Of a DNA stretch of 64,000 nt, positions 46,597-57,249 are shown one piece after another (position 1 is the stretch's first letter; every line of letters begins with the position of its first letter). This DNA is from Gentiana macrophylla (lineage: Eukaryota; Streptophyta; Magnoliopsida; Gentianales; Gentianaceae): assembly GCA_026214975.1 (NCBI GenBank), contig CM047806.1, positions 80,151,599 to 80,215,598 on the forward strand, given 5' to 3'. Below the pieces are notes generated by a model. The model saw nothing but the letters and a program-made list of their open reading frames with translations. It made no database searches and had not been told where the DNA came from. The translations under genes and the position numbers were made by a program.

Positions 46597-46607
46597 TATG
46601 ATACCAA
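46597..46607 (-). promoter_or_regulatory. PBS of element C
   Basis: Minus strand TGGTATCATAGC, one base from the standard copia PBS, two bases from the LTR. Confidence 0.85.
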
Positions 46608-46608
46608 T

Positions 46609-48016
46609 TGTTGTTCCTAGAGAAGGGTAAAAGTATAGTCAGAGGGGGGGGTGAACGACTATACTGGAGTTTCAAAAAAATTTCTTATGATAAAAGCTTT
46701 TGTGTAGCGGATAAGTCCCTTCTTTTAAATGTTATTTCAAAGTAGGATATGCACACACAAAGTATGAATTATGCAGTAATTAAGTGCAGTAAGGTAAAGT
46801 GCTGAAAGTAAATACACAGAAAGGTTTATAGTGGTTCAGGGTGGTGTAATCTCTTAATCCACTCTTCTCATGTGATGATTGGAGGAATTCACTATTGTTT
46901 TCACTGATACAATAATTAGATTGTCCTTGACTATACAAGCGTCACAATCTCCCAGACTATCACTCCCTGGCTTCAAAAAGATTCAGTGACTCAGTCTTCA
47001 ACACTGCTCATTGAGAACAAATCCTTCAGCAGCTCTCACAAACACAACTCCTTCTCAGATGGCTCTGATTCAGTTGCTTGACTGGTGTGAATTGGATTCA
47101 CAGATTCTGTTGATCAATCTCAGTGCTTGATGTAAAATTGTAGCTATGATTGCTGAGTTGATCTCTAGATATGTACTTTAAGTTCAGATAGAAGGCTTTT
47201 CAAATTGACAGAGTTTATGTTTGTTCTTATGTAATTCAATCGTTATTTTTCCTGTCTGTCAATGCCTTCTATTTATAGCCTTGATAATCCTTGGTTTGAA
47301 TTTCCGTCCGTTGGCTATTTATTGTGGAGAATAATCCTTGATTACTTCTTGATTCCCCTTTAATTATATTCTCATTAATTTAAGTGCTCTGGATTTTTCT
47401 TCAAACGTTTATCACAAATCTCTCCTTGATTGATTCTTCATTGATTGTGCATTTAATGCTTGAACCTCTGAATCTTTCTTAATTCTCCACGTCCTGAATG
47501 AGCTTGAATTGCTTTGCTATTCCTTTACTTGATTGTTGCTTGAACGGTTGAGTGTTTCTGATGACTTAGCTGGTTAGTTCTTCCTTCACCACTTTTTCTT
47601 TACTCAGACGGCAGACAGTCACTTTGCCGGTTTACTGTCTTCTTTCTTTCTTTGAATTTACAAGAGTCATTGTACTTCACTGATCCTTCATTTGAAAGAG
47701 ATCGGTGTACACCATATTTAAACAATGAATTTCATCACTTGAAATATAATTTAGACTTATCCAAGGTCATCACAGACTTCCTTGGTTATAATTCAGTCCA
47801 TGTGTCTACATGCTTCTCTGCTGGTACTTGGCTGCTTCTACTCTGAAATTATATTTTACTTAGCCATCCTACCTACTAGTACAATACTTGTCTGACTCAA
47901 CTTATCCAACATGTCAGACTCTAAGTAAAGACTTATACAGAGAATACTAACTTATTTCAAGCTTGCTATAACAACTAGTATGGCCATCTTCAAAACATAT
48001 TAAAATGTTCTTAACA
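46609..48016 (-). repeat. 5' LTR of element C
   Basis: 1408 bases, partner of 35970-37375. The sense strand has CTTATCCGCTACAC (about 46714-46701), a variant of the motif complementary to the D-arm of initiator tRNA-Met. Confidence 0.9.
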
Positions 48017-48021
48017 GTTAA

Positions 48022-49099
48022 TAAGGCCATACCATCTAGGGGTGGCACCATTTGGAGAGTTTTTGGACTTTATTTTACTAATTTTTATTAATTCTTTGTT
48101 AATAAAAGCCATATTGGGCTTAAGCGGGTCATCAAAGCCCAATATGGTATGTTAGGCAAAATTTACTAAGGAAATTATCTCACATTGCCAAGATTTCTTA
48201 TTTACTTGGAGTCTATAGCCTATATATAGGTATTTAGGTGTTATTTGTACACACAGTTCAGTTCAAACTTTTGAGAGTTTTATATATTATATAGTCTTTG
48301 ACTTTGTTTAATCACTTGCAAGTAAGAGTCTCTTCGTTGTAGAGATTCACCCTTTAAAAATATATCAGCGCCTTGAGCAAGTGTTGTGGCATTCTTGACA
48401 ACGTTTCTTAGATTGGATTATCTAAGATCATTTTTCCAAGCTAGTTATTGGTGCCTTTAGAAGATCTTGGGCAATATTCGTTCCTGAATCACATCTTTTT
48501 CTATATTTTTCCTGTTTACTCTAAATCGAAATTAAAATTAGATCTTGCTGAAAACTGCATCTCGCTACAGAACAGTCTATTCAGAAAAAATGCAGCCACA
48601 AATATTTATTCGAACTAGATTGGAATGGGTTAAATAACTCTAAATTAATTGAAATTTGGTGGTGTAAATTTAAATTGTCTTCAATACAACTTTTGTCTTT
48701 TGATTGTTTCTTGATTCATTGTAGATTGATCGAGAATCTGCACATTTATCCCATATTATCTTTCGAGAATTTTTTGATAGATTGGTGCAGTTGTTAGAAA
48801 AACGTTTGTTTCATCAATTTATATTCATAAAAAAAAATTCTGATTTTTGTGTATCATCTTAATAATTCATTAATCTAAATGTCTCGATTTTATTTCACCT
48901 TCAATTTCAATATCGTTTGGGCTCGCGTACCAATATGTGCAGGGTTGAATGCAGGATAACTCCTTTTTTTAGGATCGTTGGTTTTGTTTTCTACACATTG
49001 CTCGATTTTATGATTCGTTTGAAAAAAGGGTTATCTTTAAAACTTGCAGAGAGGCCGAGTGTAAACACGAGAGTTGTGAGGTTACAAACATTTTGAACA
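48022..49099 (+). other. LTR-like DNA right of element C
   Basis: No gene. TATA-like CCTATATATAGG (48219-48230), upstream CTCACATTGCCAAGATTTC of the kind common in plant LTR promoters, and a perfect 13-base inverted repeat with a 13-base loop (48109-48121/48135-48147). Together with TGTTGGGCTTGAG left of C (near 35913) this may be one LTR that C was inserted into. No PBS was recognised. Confidence 0.4.
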
Positions 49100-49990
49100 A
49101 TGTCAGAAAGAGATAGTGGTTCACATGGGATTTCCCCACGGGATAATGCATTGTTTATGGAAGACGTATGAAGGAGACTTTGGATAGTATGTGGGCTAAA
49201 CATGATGTTGTGGATAGGGTGATAGGAAAATGTGACGCTTTGGGTGTTCCACCAAAAAAGGGTGGTGAGCAACGTGATAAAAGGATGAAAAGGGATGCAA
49301 AACTACGTGTAGAGGAGAATTTAGTCTTGAAATCTCTAACCCCAAATATGAAGAATTTATTTTGTTTGGTTAGGTGAACAGTAAAAGCGCGGAGAAGGTA
49401 GTCGAGGAGGGAGAGGAATGTGAAATCATTTGTCCTCAAGAATCCGTGGGAGAATATTTGGTTGATATCATTAGAGAGGAATTGGTGGAGCCAATCGAAG
49501 AGTTAGTTGTGGAAGAAACAATCAACGAGTTAATTTTGGGGGAGGAAAAAGCAAATTTTGTGTTACTAAATCCTTGGTCTAGATTTGTCGAATCTTCTTT
49601 GCGGATTGATAATGAACATACTCCTAAATTTGTGGATGATAAAGTGGCAGAGGAGACAGAGGAATTTTTTTCTATTTTACTTGTTCGGGCTCTATCTTAT
49701 CTTTTTTGAAGGTACATGATGAGCATAAACTTGAGGATAAAACCAATTTATTGGATGTGCTCGATGCAACACCTCTAGTGCATATGGATGTTCTTGACAC
49801 CATTGACATTGGTTGAAAACCGGAGTGTACTATTATTGATCAATTTGTTGCACATGTTGATGCATGTCCGGTGAGATGCTATGATTATATTGCTAACTTC
49901 CAGGGCTTCATCCCCATTTATATCAAGCCGAGAGACTGTTTTTATGTTCCATTGTGTTACAAAGATAAAAGGCGATGGGAATCTTTGAGT
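49100..49990 (+). pseudogene. Unrecognised broken coding stretch
   Basis: Starts at ATG 49100 (MSERDSGSHGISPRDNALF). Coding character continues through three frames: MKETLDSMWAKHDVVDRVIG (49168-49377), an acidic part with EELVEPIEELVVEETINELI (49374-49709), then a third frame ending FIPIYIKPRDCFYVPLCYKD and KRRWESL near 49980. The amino-acid composition looks protein-like, and frame changes rather than scattered stops separate the pieces. I do not recognise the family. A gag-like or host-derived frame of an LTR element is the likeliest class. It ends where the LTR of copia element I probably begins. Confidence 0.4.
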
Positions 49991-49999
49991 GCACTTTGT

Positions 50000-50279
50000 T
50001 TGGTCAATCGAAGATATCAAAGACTTGGCCGACAAAGATGAACACCAAAGAACTCGCCGACAATCTGAGACTCAAGACTCTTGATCAGTTTGACATAATG
50101 CGGTTATTTAGTTGTAGTTTGTTTGTAACCGTTTGTAACCAACTTCTAACCGATTCATGATGTGTGTGAAGCTATAAATACCCGATGATCGACCACATTG
50201 TCATTAACTTGTAACCTTTACATGATCAATAATAATTCCGCATTTTATTTTGTTTGTTTGTAATTCTACAAACTCATCA
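50000..50279 (+). repeat. 5' LTR of copia element I (left end uncertain)
   Basis: Ends at CATCA directly before the PBS. It contains a TATA box GCTATAAATACCC (50171-50183) and the repeat GTTTGTAACCGTTTGTAACC. The left boundary is not fixed by sequence because the 3' LTR is outside the window. Confidence 0.55.
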
Positions 50280-50291
50280 TGGTATCAGAGC
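50280..50291 (+). promoter_or_regulatory. PBS of copia element I
   Basis: TGGTATCAGAGC, perfect initiator tRNA-Met type. The leader that follows is interrupted at 50435 by element F and resumes at 61911. Confidence 0.85.
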
Positions 50292-50435
50292 AGAAATTTG
50301 AGAATTTCTAATAGCTTTCCTACGTTTTTTGAAGAAACTTGAGAGTGTTCTTCATTTTTTCTGGGTTTTTTTTCAGTTTCTTGAGAGTATTGTCATCTTT
50401 TCCTCTGGTTTTTTAATCAATTATTGATCAGTTTT

Positions 50436-51954
50436 TGTTAAGGGTGAAATTATAGGATTTATAACGTTATATTTTATAATGTTTTCCGCCATATTCGTAT
50501 TAATTGCATGGGAATTAAGTGTTTAAATGAATTATTGAGCAAATAATATTTTTAATGAGTTAATCACAAAGTTGGTGAATTTAGATGTTTTAATTATGAT
50601 TTTATGTTTATTGGAATTATGTTACGTTTTGCGGTGTTTTCGATGTCATGTAGGTACTTGTTTGAGGCTAAATTGATGATCAAATGTTGATAAAACTCGA
50701 GCTAAATCAAGATAGAGGAGATAATGGTGAGTTGGATTGAGAAGGAAAAGAGATAGAGTTGAAGAAATCCGTTTTTGATCGAAGATGGACTGGCGTCCAG
50801 ATCAGGCGAACGAGCGTCCACCTTGCAGCTACGCTGGACGGGCGTTTGAAGACCTTAAACGGGCGTCCAGAAGGAAAATTTAATACAGAGAGTTTGGACG
50901 CTGAGCAGACTGGCGTTCACCTCCGTCCGAAGCGCTTTGGACGAAAGCGCCCAAGATAGTGGACGGGCGCCCAAGCACCGCCTTAGCCTAAACCGACCTA
51001 AAAATCTATAAATAGGCGCGATTTCTCAATCTCATACACACAATTGAACCCTAAAAACCTAGGGCAGCTTGGGCTGCGTTTTTCTACGCTTTTATCTACT
51101 TTTATGCAATTTAATTCCTAGATTAGATTAGATAGATTCATGTCTTTTATTTCATCAATTCGAAAGTTGCAACAAGGATGCTAAGAGGCTAAAACCTCTT
51201 GAACAAGCGTTGTGAAGCCTTCCTTCAACAATTCAGTTTTGATTCGTGATTAATATGTGAGTATCTATTTCAAGTTCGTTTCTTTTATCATGTTTTGTAT
51301 GCTTTTGCATGTTTAATCGAGAGATGCTTGCCTTGATGATTGTTTATTTGATGAAAATCATGTTAACGATAGATCACCGTGATAAAGGAATAGATCTTCG
51401 ATCTAACTAAAACGAGAGTTATTAGATTGATTTTCTAGATTAGAAATTGAAAGATTTCACGCCTAGGTTAGAAAGACGTAATCTTTAACATCGAAAGATA
51501 AAAGATCAGGAAACGAACTTGTCTACGAGAGTAGGAGTTTATGCCTTTGATTAGGTGAATCACGACTTGAGTGGAGATCACGAATTAATCCGATTTAGAA
51601 TTGAATGTTGATAGGATTGGTGGATCAATTGCTTGTTCGTTCGTTATAATTTGATTTTAATCCTTTAAACTTGAATTGTTTAGCTTTAGTTTACTTTTTC
51701 TGCACTCTAGTTTAGTTAGTTTATCGCTTTCAATCTTTCCTAGCATTGGATTAATCTCCTCTGTCTAGTTACTTTTATGCAATATTTGTTTAGGTTAGTT
51801 TTCGTGACAATAATTAGTTAAAAACAAAAGCTGTGGTTCACAATTTGTCTAGTTCCCGTAAGATCGACCCGGCATTAGCCTCCATACTACGATCCTTGCA
51901 CTTGAGGTTAACCGGTTTATTACTTGTTGTTTTGTATTGATAAAATCCAGGACA
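50436..51954 (+). repeat. 5' LTR of element F
   Basis: 1519 bases. GC-rich cluster of GGACGGGCG/CGCCCGTCC-type words (50787-50972), TATA box TCTATAAATAGGCG (51006-51019), and a 3' segment complementary to tRNA-Asp arms (51862-51895). No coding potential. Confidence 0.92.
51862..51895 (+). promoter_or_regulatory. Segment complementary to tRNA-Asp arms (5' LTR of F)
   Basis: GATCGACCCGG is complementary to the T-arm of tRNA-Asp with one base missing. CATACTACGA, ten bases on, is complementary to the start of the D-arm. The PBS for the same tRNA begins 65 bases later at 51961. The copy in the 3' LTR is at 61813-61846. Confidence 0.5.
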
Positions 51955-51960
51955 AGTTTT

Positions 51961-51979
51961 TGGCGCCGTTGCCGGGAAC
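51961..51979 (+). promoter_or_regulatory. PBS of element F (tRNA-Asp)
   Basis: TGGCGCCGTTGCCGGGAAC: the first 16 bases match the complement of the 3' end of plant tRNA-Asp. Six bases separate it from the LTR. Confidence 0.88.
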
Positions 51980-52851
51980 CGGACGGTTGTCTAGTTTTTG
52001 TTTTCGATGAATTTAGGTTAGGTTTTTGTTTTTATTACGCTTTTCGTTGTAGTATAGACTTTTGTTTTTGAGTTTTAGTCTCTCGTTTTCGTTATCGTTT
52101 CTTTTTCGCTCTCGCTCGAATGTTCAGTTGGACGAACGCCTGGTCACACAGACGCCCGCCCAGCTTCTTCCTCCAGGAGGACGCCCGTCGATTAATTGGA
52201 CGCCGTCCGCCTCGCCTGCGCCATTAGTTTTTATTTTTATTTCAATTAGTTTTTTCTTTTTTTTTCCGTAGGTAAGTGTCGTAGGTAGGTTTCTTAGGTT
52301 GAATCGCCTCGACTCCACACCTTTCACGATCAAATTTTAGGATAAAAGGGTCCGTTTAGCACTTGATAGTATTTTGGCCATAACTTTCGGCTCGAGTGTC
52401 GGATTGCGCGCGAGACCCCAATTCGAAAGCTCGCCCGATGCCGACGACATAGCAGACCGCCGCAGGCCGTCCGACACCGTTTTCGAGGTCAAAATCCACT
52501 GTTTTCCCTTCCATTTTGGGCTCGAGAAGATTTCAACACGTTTTTAGTGTTTCTGTTTTCTGCTTTTAAATTTTTAGTAGTTAAGTTTCGTAGTTTTGAT
52601 TCCTCTAGGTTTAGTTATCCTTCCTCTCGTCTCGATCTGTCCTTTCGTCACTTTCTATCCTTTCTTGCTCAACACCTTGAGTTGGTGTTCGGTTTATGCA
52701 AACTCGTAGTCATAAGGGACCACTAATCTATTCCCACGACCCGAGTGGACCATAGTCCGACCCAATAGGCGGAGACTTCGTTCGACGAAGGAAACGCTCT
52801 AGATCAAGAATTTGAGCAATATCTTTCAGAGAAATCAAAAGAATAGTAATA
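51980..52851 (+). other. Leader of element F
   Basis: About 870 bases between PBS and gag. T-rich first, then a cluster of GACGCCCG/GGACGCC words (52123-52215) of the same kind as in the LTR. No ORF of note. Confidence 0.7.
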
Positions 52852-54333
52852 ATGGCGGCGGAAGATAGACGGACGTTGGCCGACTATGCCATGCCCGTGC
52901 AGATCACCATCAACCCGGCTATCGTCATGCCTACCATTCTCGCTCCAAACTTCGAGCTTAAACCGGACTTATTCGGATGATGCAAGACGCATCAATTTTC
53001 CATGGTTTCCCATCCGAAAACTCCCCCACACTCACTTACACACATTCTTGCAAATATGCGGTACTACCCGTTTCCAAGGTGTAAGTGAGGACGCCATCAA
53101 GCTTAAACTATTTCCATTTTCCTTACGGGGGGAGGCACTCGAGTGGTATCACTCTCTCCCCTCTGAATCCATCACTACGTGGCGGAGCTCGAGAAGGAAT
53201 TTCTAAGTCAATACTTTCTTCCTTCAAAAAGCCCCATTATCGAACGAAATCTTCACATTCCGTCATTTGGAAAATGAGTCATTCTTTGATGCGTGGAAAA
53301 GGTTTAAGTCTCTCTGCATGCAAGTGTCCCCATCATGGCTTGCCAAAGCAAAGGCAAGTCCATACTTTCTTGAGTGGATTGACCGAGCTCACCAAGGGCA
53401 TGGTCAATAGTTCCTCCTGGTGGGGCATTTTCAAGAAAACACACGAGGAGGGTTGGGCATTGTTCAAGACATTGCCAAGTACAATTATGCCCCCTCTTAT
53501 CAAGCCATTCAAGCACCTCCTCCGCCTCCCAAGGTCGAAGAGGTGACGATGCAAAATCTCGTTGCCATGTTGCGAAGCAAATGGCAACCTCTCAAATGAT
53601 GACTTCTCAAAACTTTCCAAATCCGAGTTATCGGGCTCCTTCACCTTCACGAGAACTCTCAAGTTCATCTTCCGTGAAGCTTGTCGGCCGGCCATATGGA
53701 CCGCCAATGTCAATTTTCTTCCCCTCCGCTCGGCAAGTCAATGATGTTCATGACTATGGACAAGATAATCCAATCACATGCCAAGTATGTGATAGCATGG
53801 CACCTTCGCCGCTTCGTCCCATGATTGGGCGAATCGCGGAAGTCAATGCTTTCTCTGGCCGGACAAATCGAGATTCAATAACCAATTCTCGGCGATCAGT
53901 TTCCAAAACCAAGGGTTTAATCGGTCTTCGGATTTAATCTAATTCGAACTTCAATAAAACCCCTGGTTATAATCGTAACCCAAGCTATAATTCTTCCAAT
54001 CCATAGCAAAGGTTCAATCGGAATTGGACCGCAAATTCTAATTCTGCATTCCAAAGTCGGCCAAGCCAGCCATTTCCCCAGAACTTTCAAAACTCTCAAG
54101 GCACCTCCCACCAGGACGATATAAAAGCTGAATGGGATTCATTTCGGGAGGAGCAAAGCAGGACGATGAAAAGTCTTGAGAGGCAAATAGGGCAATTGGC
54201 TGAGCAGTTAGCCTCTAGACCGTCAGGGCAGTTGCCCAGCTTCACGGAAAAGAATCCAAGAGGCGGTCAAGTCGCTCAGGCCGATTTAAGAAGAGTCAAT
54301 GCACCGACTGTACCATCACCTCCGTCACGGTAG
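52852..54333 (+). pseudogene. Gag of element F
   Basis: Starts at ATG 52852: MAAEDRRTLADYAMPVQITI, the typical Athila Gag opening. The capsid-like domain follows: THLHTFLQICGTTRFQGVSE, AIKLKLFPFSLRGEALEWY, LPSESITTW, and in another frame the usual FLQKAPLSNE segment. A degenerate knuckle ITCQVCDS and AEVNAFSG lie near 53785-53855. The C-terminal segment EWDSFREEQSRTMKSLERQIGQLAEQL is the Athila gag helix before the protease linker. It ends at TAG 54331-54333. At least four frame changes and a few stops break it. Confidence 0.8.
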
Positions 54334-54749
54334 AAGAGGCCGGTGCAATGAATTTGAGAAGTGGTTCTCAAGTTGGTGGTCCCCACGGCTTCCAGGGAAA
54401 CCACTAGCCCTCCCGCCATTGGTAAGGCGGGGGGGAAGTTGAGCACCCATCATCCCTTGGTGCAGAAGGAAAATCAGGTGGTTGATCCCGATAGAAGAAA
54501 GAGTTGAGATTCCTCAAGTGGTGATCCCTTGAGGAATAGAGAATCAATTGGAAGTCCTCGGTGGTTTGCCTCCCCGAGAAGTGAAACATTTGAGGATCCT
54601 CGGTGGCTGATCCACGAGGAATGATAAGTTAAATGATAGTCGTGGTGATCCCCACGACTAAAAAAAGAATGAAAAGACGGTTCGATGGAAAGATTTGGAA
54701 GACAAGGCCGTTAGTTAGCGCCGAAGAAAGTATTTTCCGAGGAGGATTT

Positions 54750-55774
54750 GAAAAAGCTTCCCTTTCCACCTAGAAAGAGCAACATCCCATTGAGCGAAGA
54801 TAAGAAGTATGAAAAGGTGCTTAATTTGTTGAAAAATACTGAGTTAATCTTCCATTGTCAGATGTCTTGGTAGAGATGCCTAGGTACACCAAATTCATAA
54901 AGGATGATGTTTCTTCGAAGAAGAAGTTAGCAGAAATGGATCAGGCAATTGGTGAGGATTGTTCAATGATCAATTATCCAGACTTACCAATCAAAAGAGG
55001 TGACCCCGGAAAATTCGTGCTCACATTGCAGATGGGAGGCCTAGTCTTTCCAAATTCTTTATGTGACCTGGTGCATCCATAAGTTTGATGCCATTATCTA
55101 TTTGCAAGCAAAACTGGTTTACAAAGTCTTCTAGAACCCACTACCATGAACTTGCGGTTCATTGATAGATCTTCAAAGAAAGCCTCAGGGGATCCTAAAG
55201 GACGTATTGGTTCAAGTTGGTAGGTTTACCTTTCCCGTTGGACTGGTATGTCTTAGATATTGAGAAAAGTGAAAATGTCCTCTCGATTCTTGGAAGACCT
55301 TTCCTATCTACAGCTAGAGCCCTCATCGATTGTGATGGTGGGAAAGTAACTATCCGAGTTGGTGACCAAGAGGTGAGCTATAGTGTTTCTAAATCTATTC
55401 AAGTACCCTCCGGTTCTCCAACCGGCTGTTCCATTGAGGAGACGTCTGATGACTTCAACGACTTCATGGATAAGCAAGTCTTGGCTGTAGAAGCAGAATA
55501 TGAGCGATTGATCGATAATCTGAACAATCATGGTGTGGTCAATCTAGATCAATTAGCAGCTAATTTTGAGGATGGGCTAAGAGAAGAAGCTTTGGCAGTA
55601 GGGCCACTAAGTAAACTCAACGATGTTGAGTTGAGGAGTGGAGATCTTAAATCAAGTCTAGAGGAACCCCCTGTAGACTTGGTTCTGAAGCCGTTGCCTA
55701 AACATCTTAAGTATGTATTTACGAGAGAAGGTGACAAGCTTCCTTTGATCATCTCGCCAAGCTATCTCGTATAG
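54750..55774 (+). pseudogene. Protease region of element F
   Basis: Linker FPPRKSNIPLSEDKKYEKVL, then KYTKFIKDDV-type MPRYTKFIKDDVSSKKKL. In the retropepsin part RGDPGKFVLTLQMGG leads to SLCDL, where a one-base loss inside the catalytic DLG throws the frame. The sequence continues in the next frame to the stop-free piece 55217-55774 with FPLDWYVLDIE and ILGRPFLSTARALID. The tail PPVDLVLKPLPKHLKYVF is the Athila PR-RT linker. The catalytic region is therefore frameshifted in this copy as read. Confidence 0.82.
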
Positions 55775-56840
55775 AGGAGCTTAAATTGTTAAACGTCTTG
55801 CGCAAAAATGAAAAAGCCTTTGGATGGCGGTGGGAGATATCGAGGATATCTCCCGACATCTGTATGCACAAGATCAAGGCGAGGAGGGTGCAAAGCGAGT
55901 TAGACTGACCTCGAGAGAAGGCTCAACCCTCACATGCAAGAAGTAGTCAAGAAGGAAATCATTAAGCTTCTAGATATGGGTATCATATACGCCATTCTTT
56001 GATAGTGAGTGGGTGTCCCCGACTCGGGTAGTCCCCAAAAAGTGGGGAATTACTATTGAGAAAAATGAGAAGGGAGAGGAGATAGCATTGAGGCTAGTTA
56101 CGGGCTGATGAGTATTGACTCTGAAAACTCAATGAGGTCACAATGAAAGATCATTTCCCCCTTCCATTCATTGATCAAATGCTTGAGCGTCTAGCAGGCA
56201 CGATTCTCTTCGCTTCTGGATGGATATTCGAGGATACTTCGAGATACCCATCGATCCTGTTGACCAAGAGAAGACCACTTTCACTTGCCCTTATGGTACA
56301 TTCGCCACTGAGCGGATGCCATTTGGTCTATGCAATGCCCTGCTACCTTTCGAGGTGAGGTGTATGATGGCAATCTTTGACGGGCTAGTTGAAAAGTGCA
56401 TGGAGATTTTTATGGATGATTTCTCGGTCTTTGGTCAGTCCTTCGATGATTGCCTCGATAATCTTGATCAGGTGTTGTCAAGATGTGTAGAGAAGGACTT
56501 AGTGCTTAATTGGGAAAAATGCCATTTCATGGTAGATGAAGGCATAGTCCTTGGCCACAAAGTGTCAGCCAAAGGTATAGAAGTAGATAGGGCCAAGGTA
56601 GAAGCCATTGAGAAGATGAGTTATCCTAAGAATGTACGTGAAGTCAGAGGTTTCCTCGGACATGTCGGTTTCTATAGGAGATTCATCCAAGATTTTTCCA
56701 AAGTAGCCAAGCCCCTATCTACTCTGCTCAAGGAAGACGTTGAGTTCAATTTCGATGATAGCCGCAAGCACGCAGCGTTTGAGGAGCTCAAAATCGCCTC
56801 GATTTCGCTCCAATTCTTATTTCACCTGACTGGAACTTAC
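55775..56840 (+). pseudogene. Reverse transcriptase of element F
   Basis: RKNEKAFGWRWEISRISPDI and CMHKI mark the N-terminal part. After several frame changes (55870-56220), the open stretch 56220-56891 has MDIRGYFEIPIDPVDQEKTT, FTCPYGTFATERMPFGLCNA, the active site FMDD (56409-56420) in IFMDDFSVFG, LNWEKCHFMV, GIVLGHKVSAKGIEVDRAK and FLGHVGFYRRFIQDFSKVAK. Complete in content, broken in frame. Confidence 0.9.
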
Positions 56841-57190
56841 CCTTTGAGCTTATGTGCGATGCATCCAACTATGCTGTTAGTGCAGTATTAGGGCAAAAGC
56901 TTAATGGAAAGTTCCAGCCTATCTATTATGCCAGTCACACATCGAATCTCGCTCAAGTTAACTACACGACCACCGAAAGGAATTATTAGCCGTAGTCTTT
57001 GCTATGGATAAGTTTCAGTAGTTACCTTTGGGTGCTCAAGTGATTGTGTGGACTAATCACGCCGCTTATGCGTTAACTCATGACCAAAAGGAAGCTAAAC
57101 CGCGCTTACCGCGTTGGATACTGACCCTCCAAGAGTTTGACGTTCAAATCAAAGATAAGAAGGGTAGTGAGAACGTAGTGGCGGATCATG
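56820..57190 (+). pseudogene. RNase H of element F
   Basis: FISPDWNLPFELMCDASNYAV (one frame) then GQKLNGKFQPIYYASHT, LAQVNYTTTEKELLAVVFAMD, then from 57028 WTNHAAYALTHDQKEAKPRL and RWILTLQEFDVQIKDKKG with ENVVADHVSR at its end. DDE-type acidic residues are visible (CDAS, TEKE, WTNH in place of the usual YTDH). Frame changes near 56880 and 57020. Confidence 0.85.
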
Positions 57191-57249
57191 TTTCTAGGAT
57201 GATAAGTGAGGAAAAGGGTGATCCTGAAGATATAGATCTTTACTTTCCT

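Larger units (their letters stand above)
35970..48016 (-). mobile_element. Element C: full-length SIRE-like Sirevirus, 12.0 kb
   Basis: LTRs 35970-37375 (3') and 46609-48016 (5'), TSD GTTAA at 35965-35969 and 48017-48021, PBS complement just below 46609 and PPT 37376-37389. Gene order in its direction: gag, PR, IN, RT, RNase H, spacer with promoter-like DNA, env-like region. This is the order of SIRE1-type Sireviruses. It has fewer breaks than element B, but stops and small indels remain in every gene. Confidence 0.92.
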
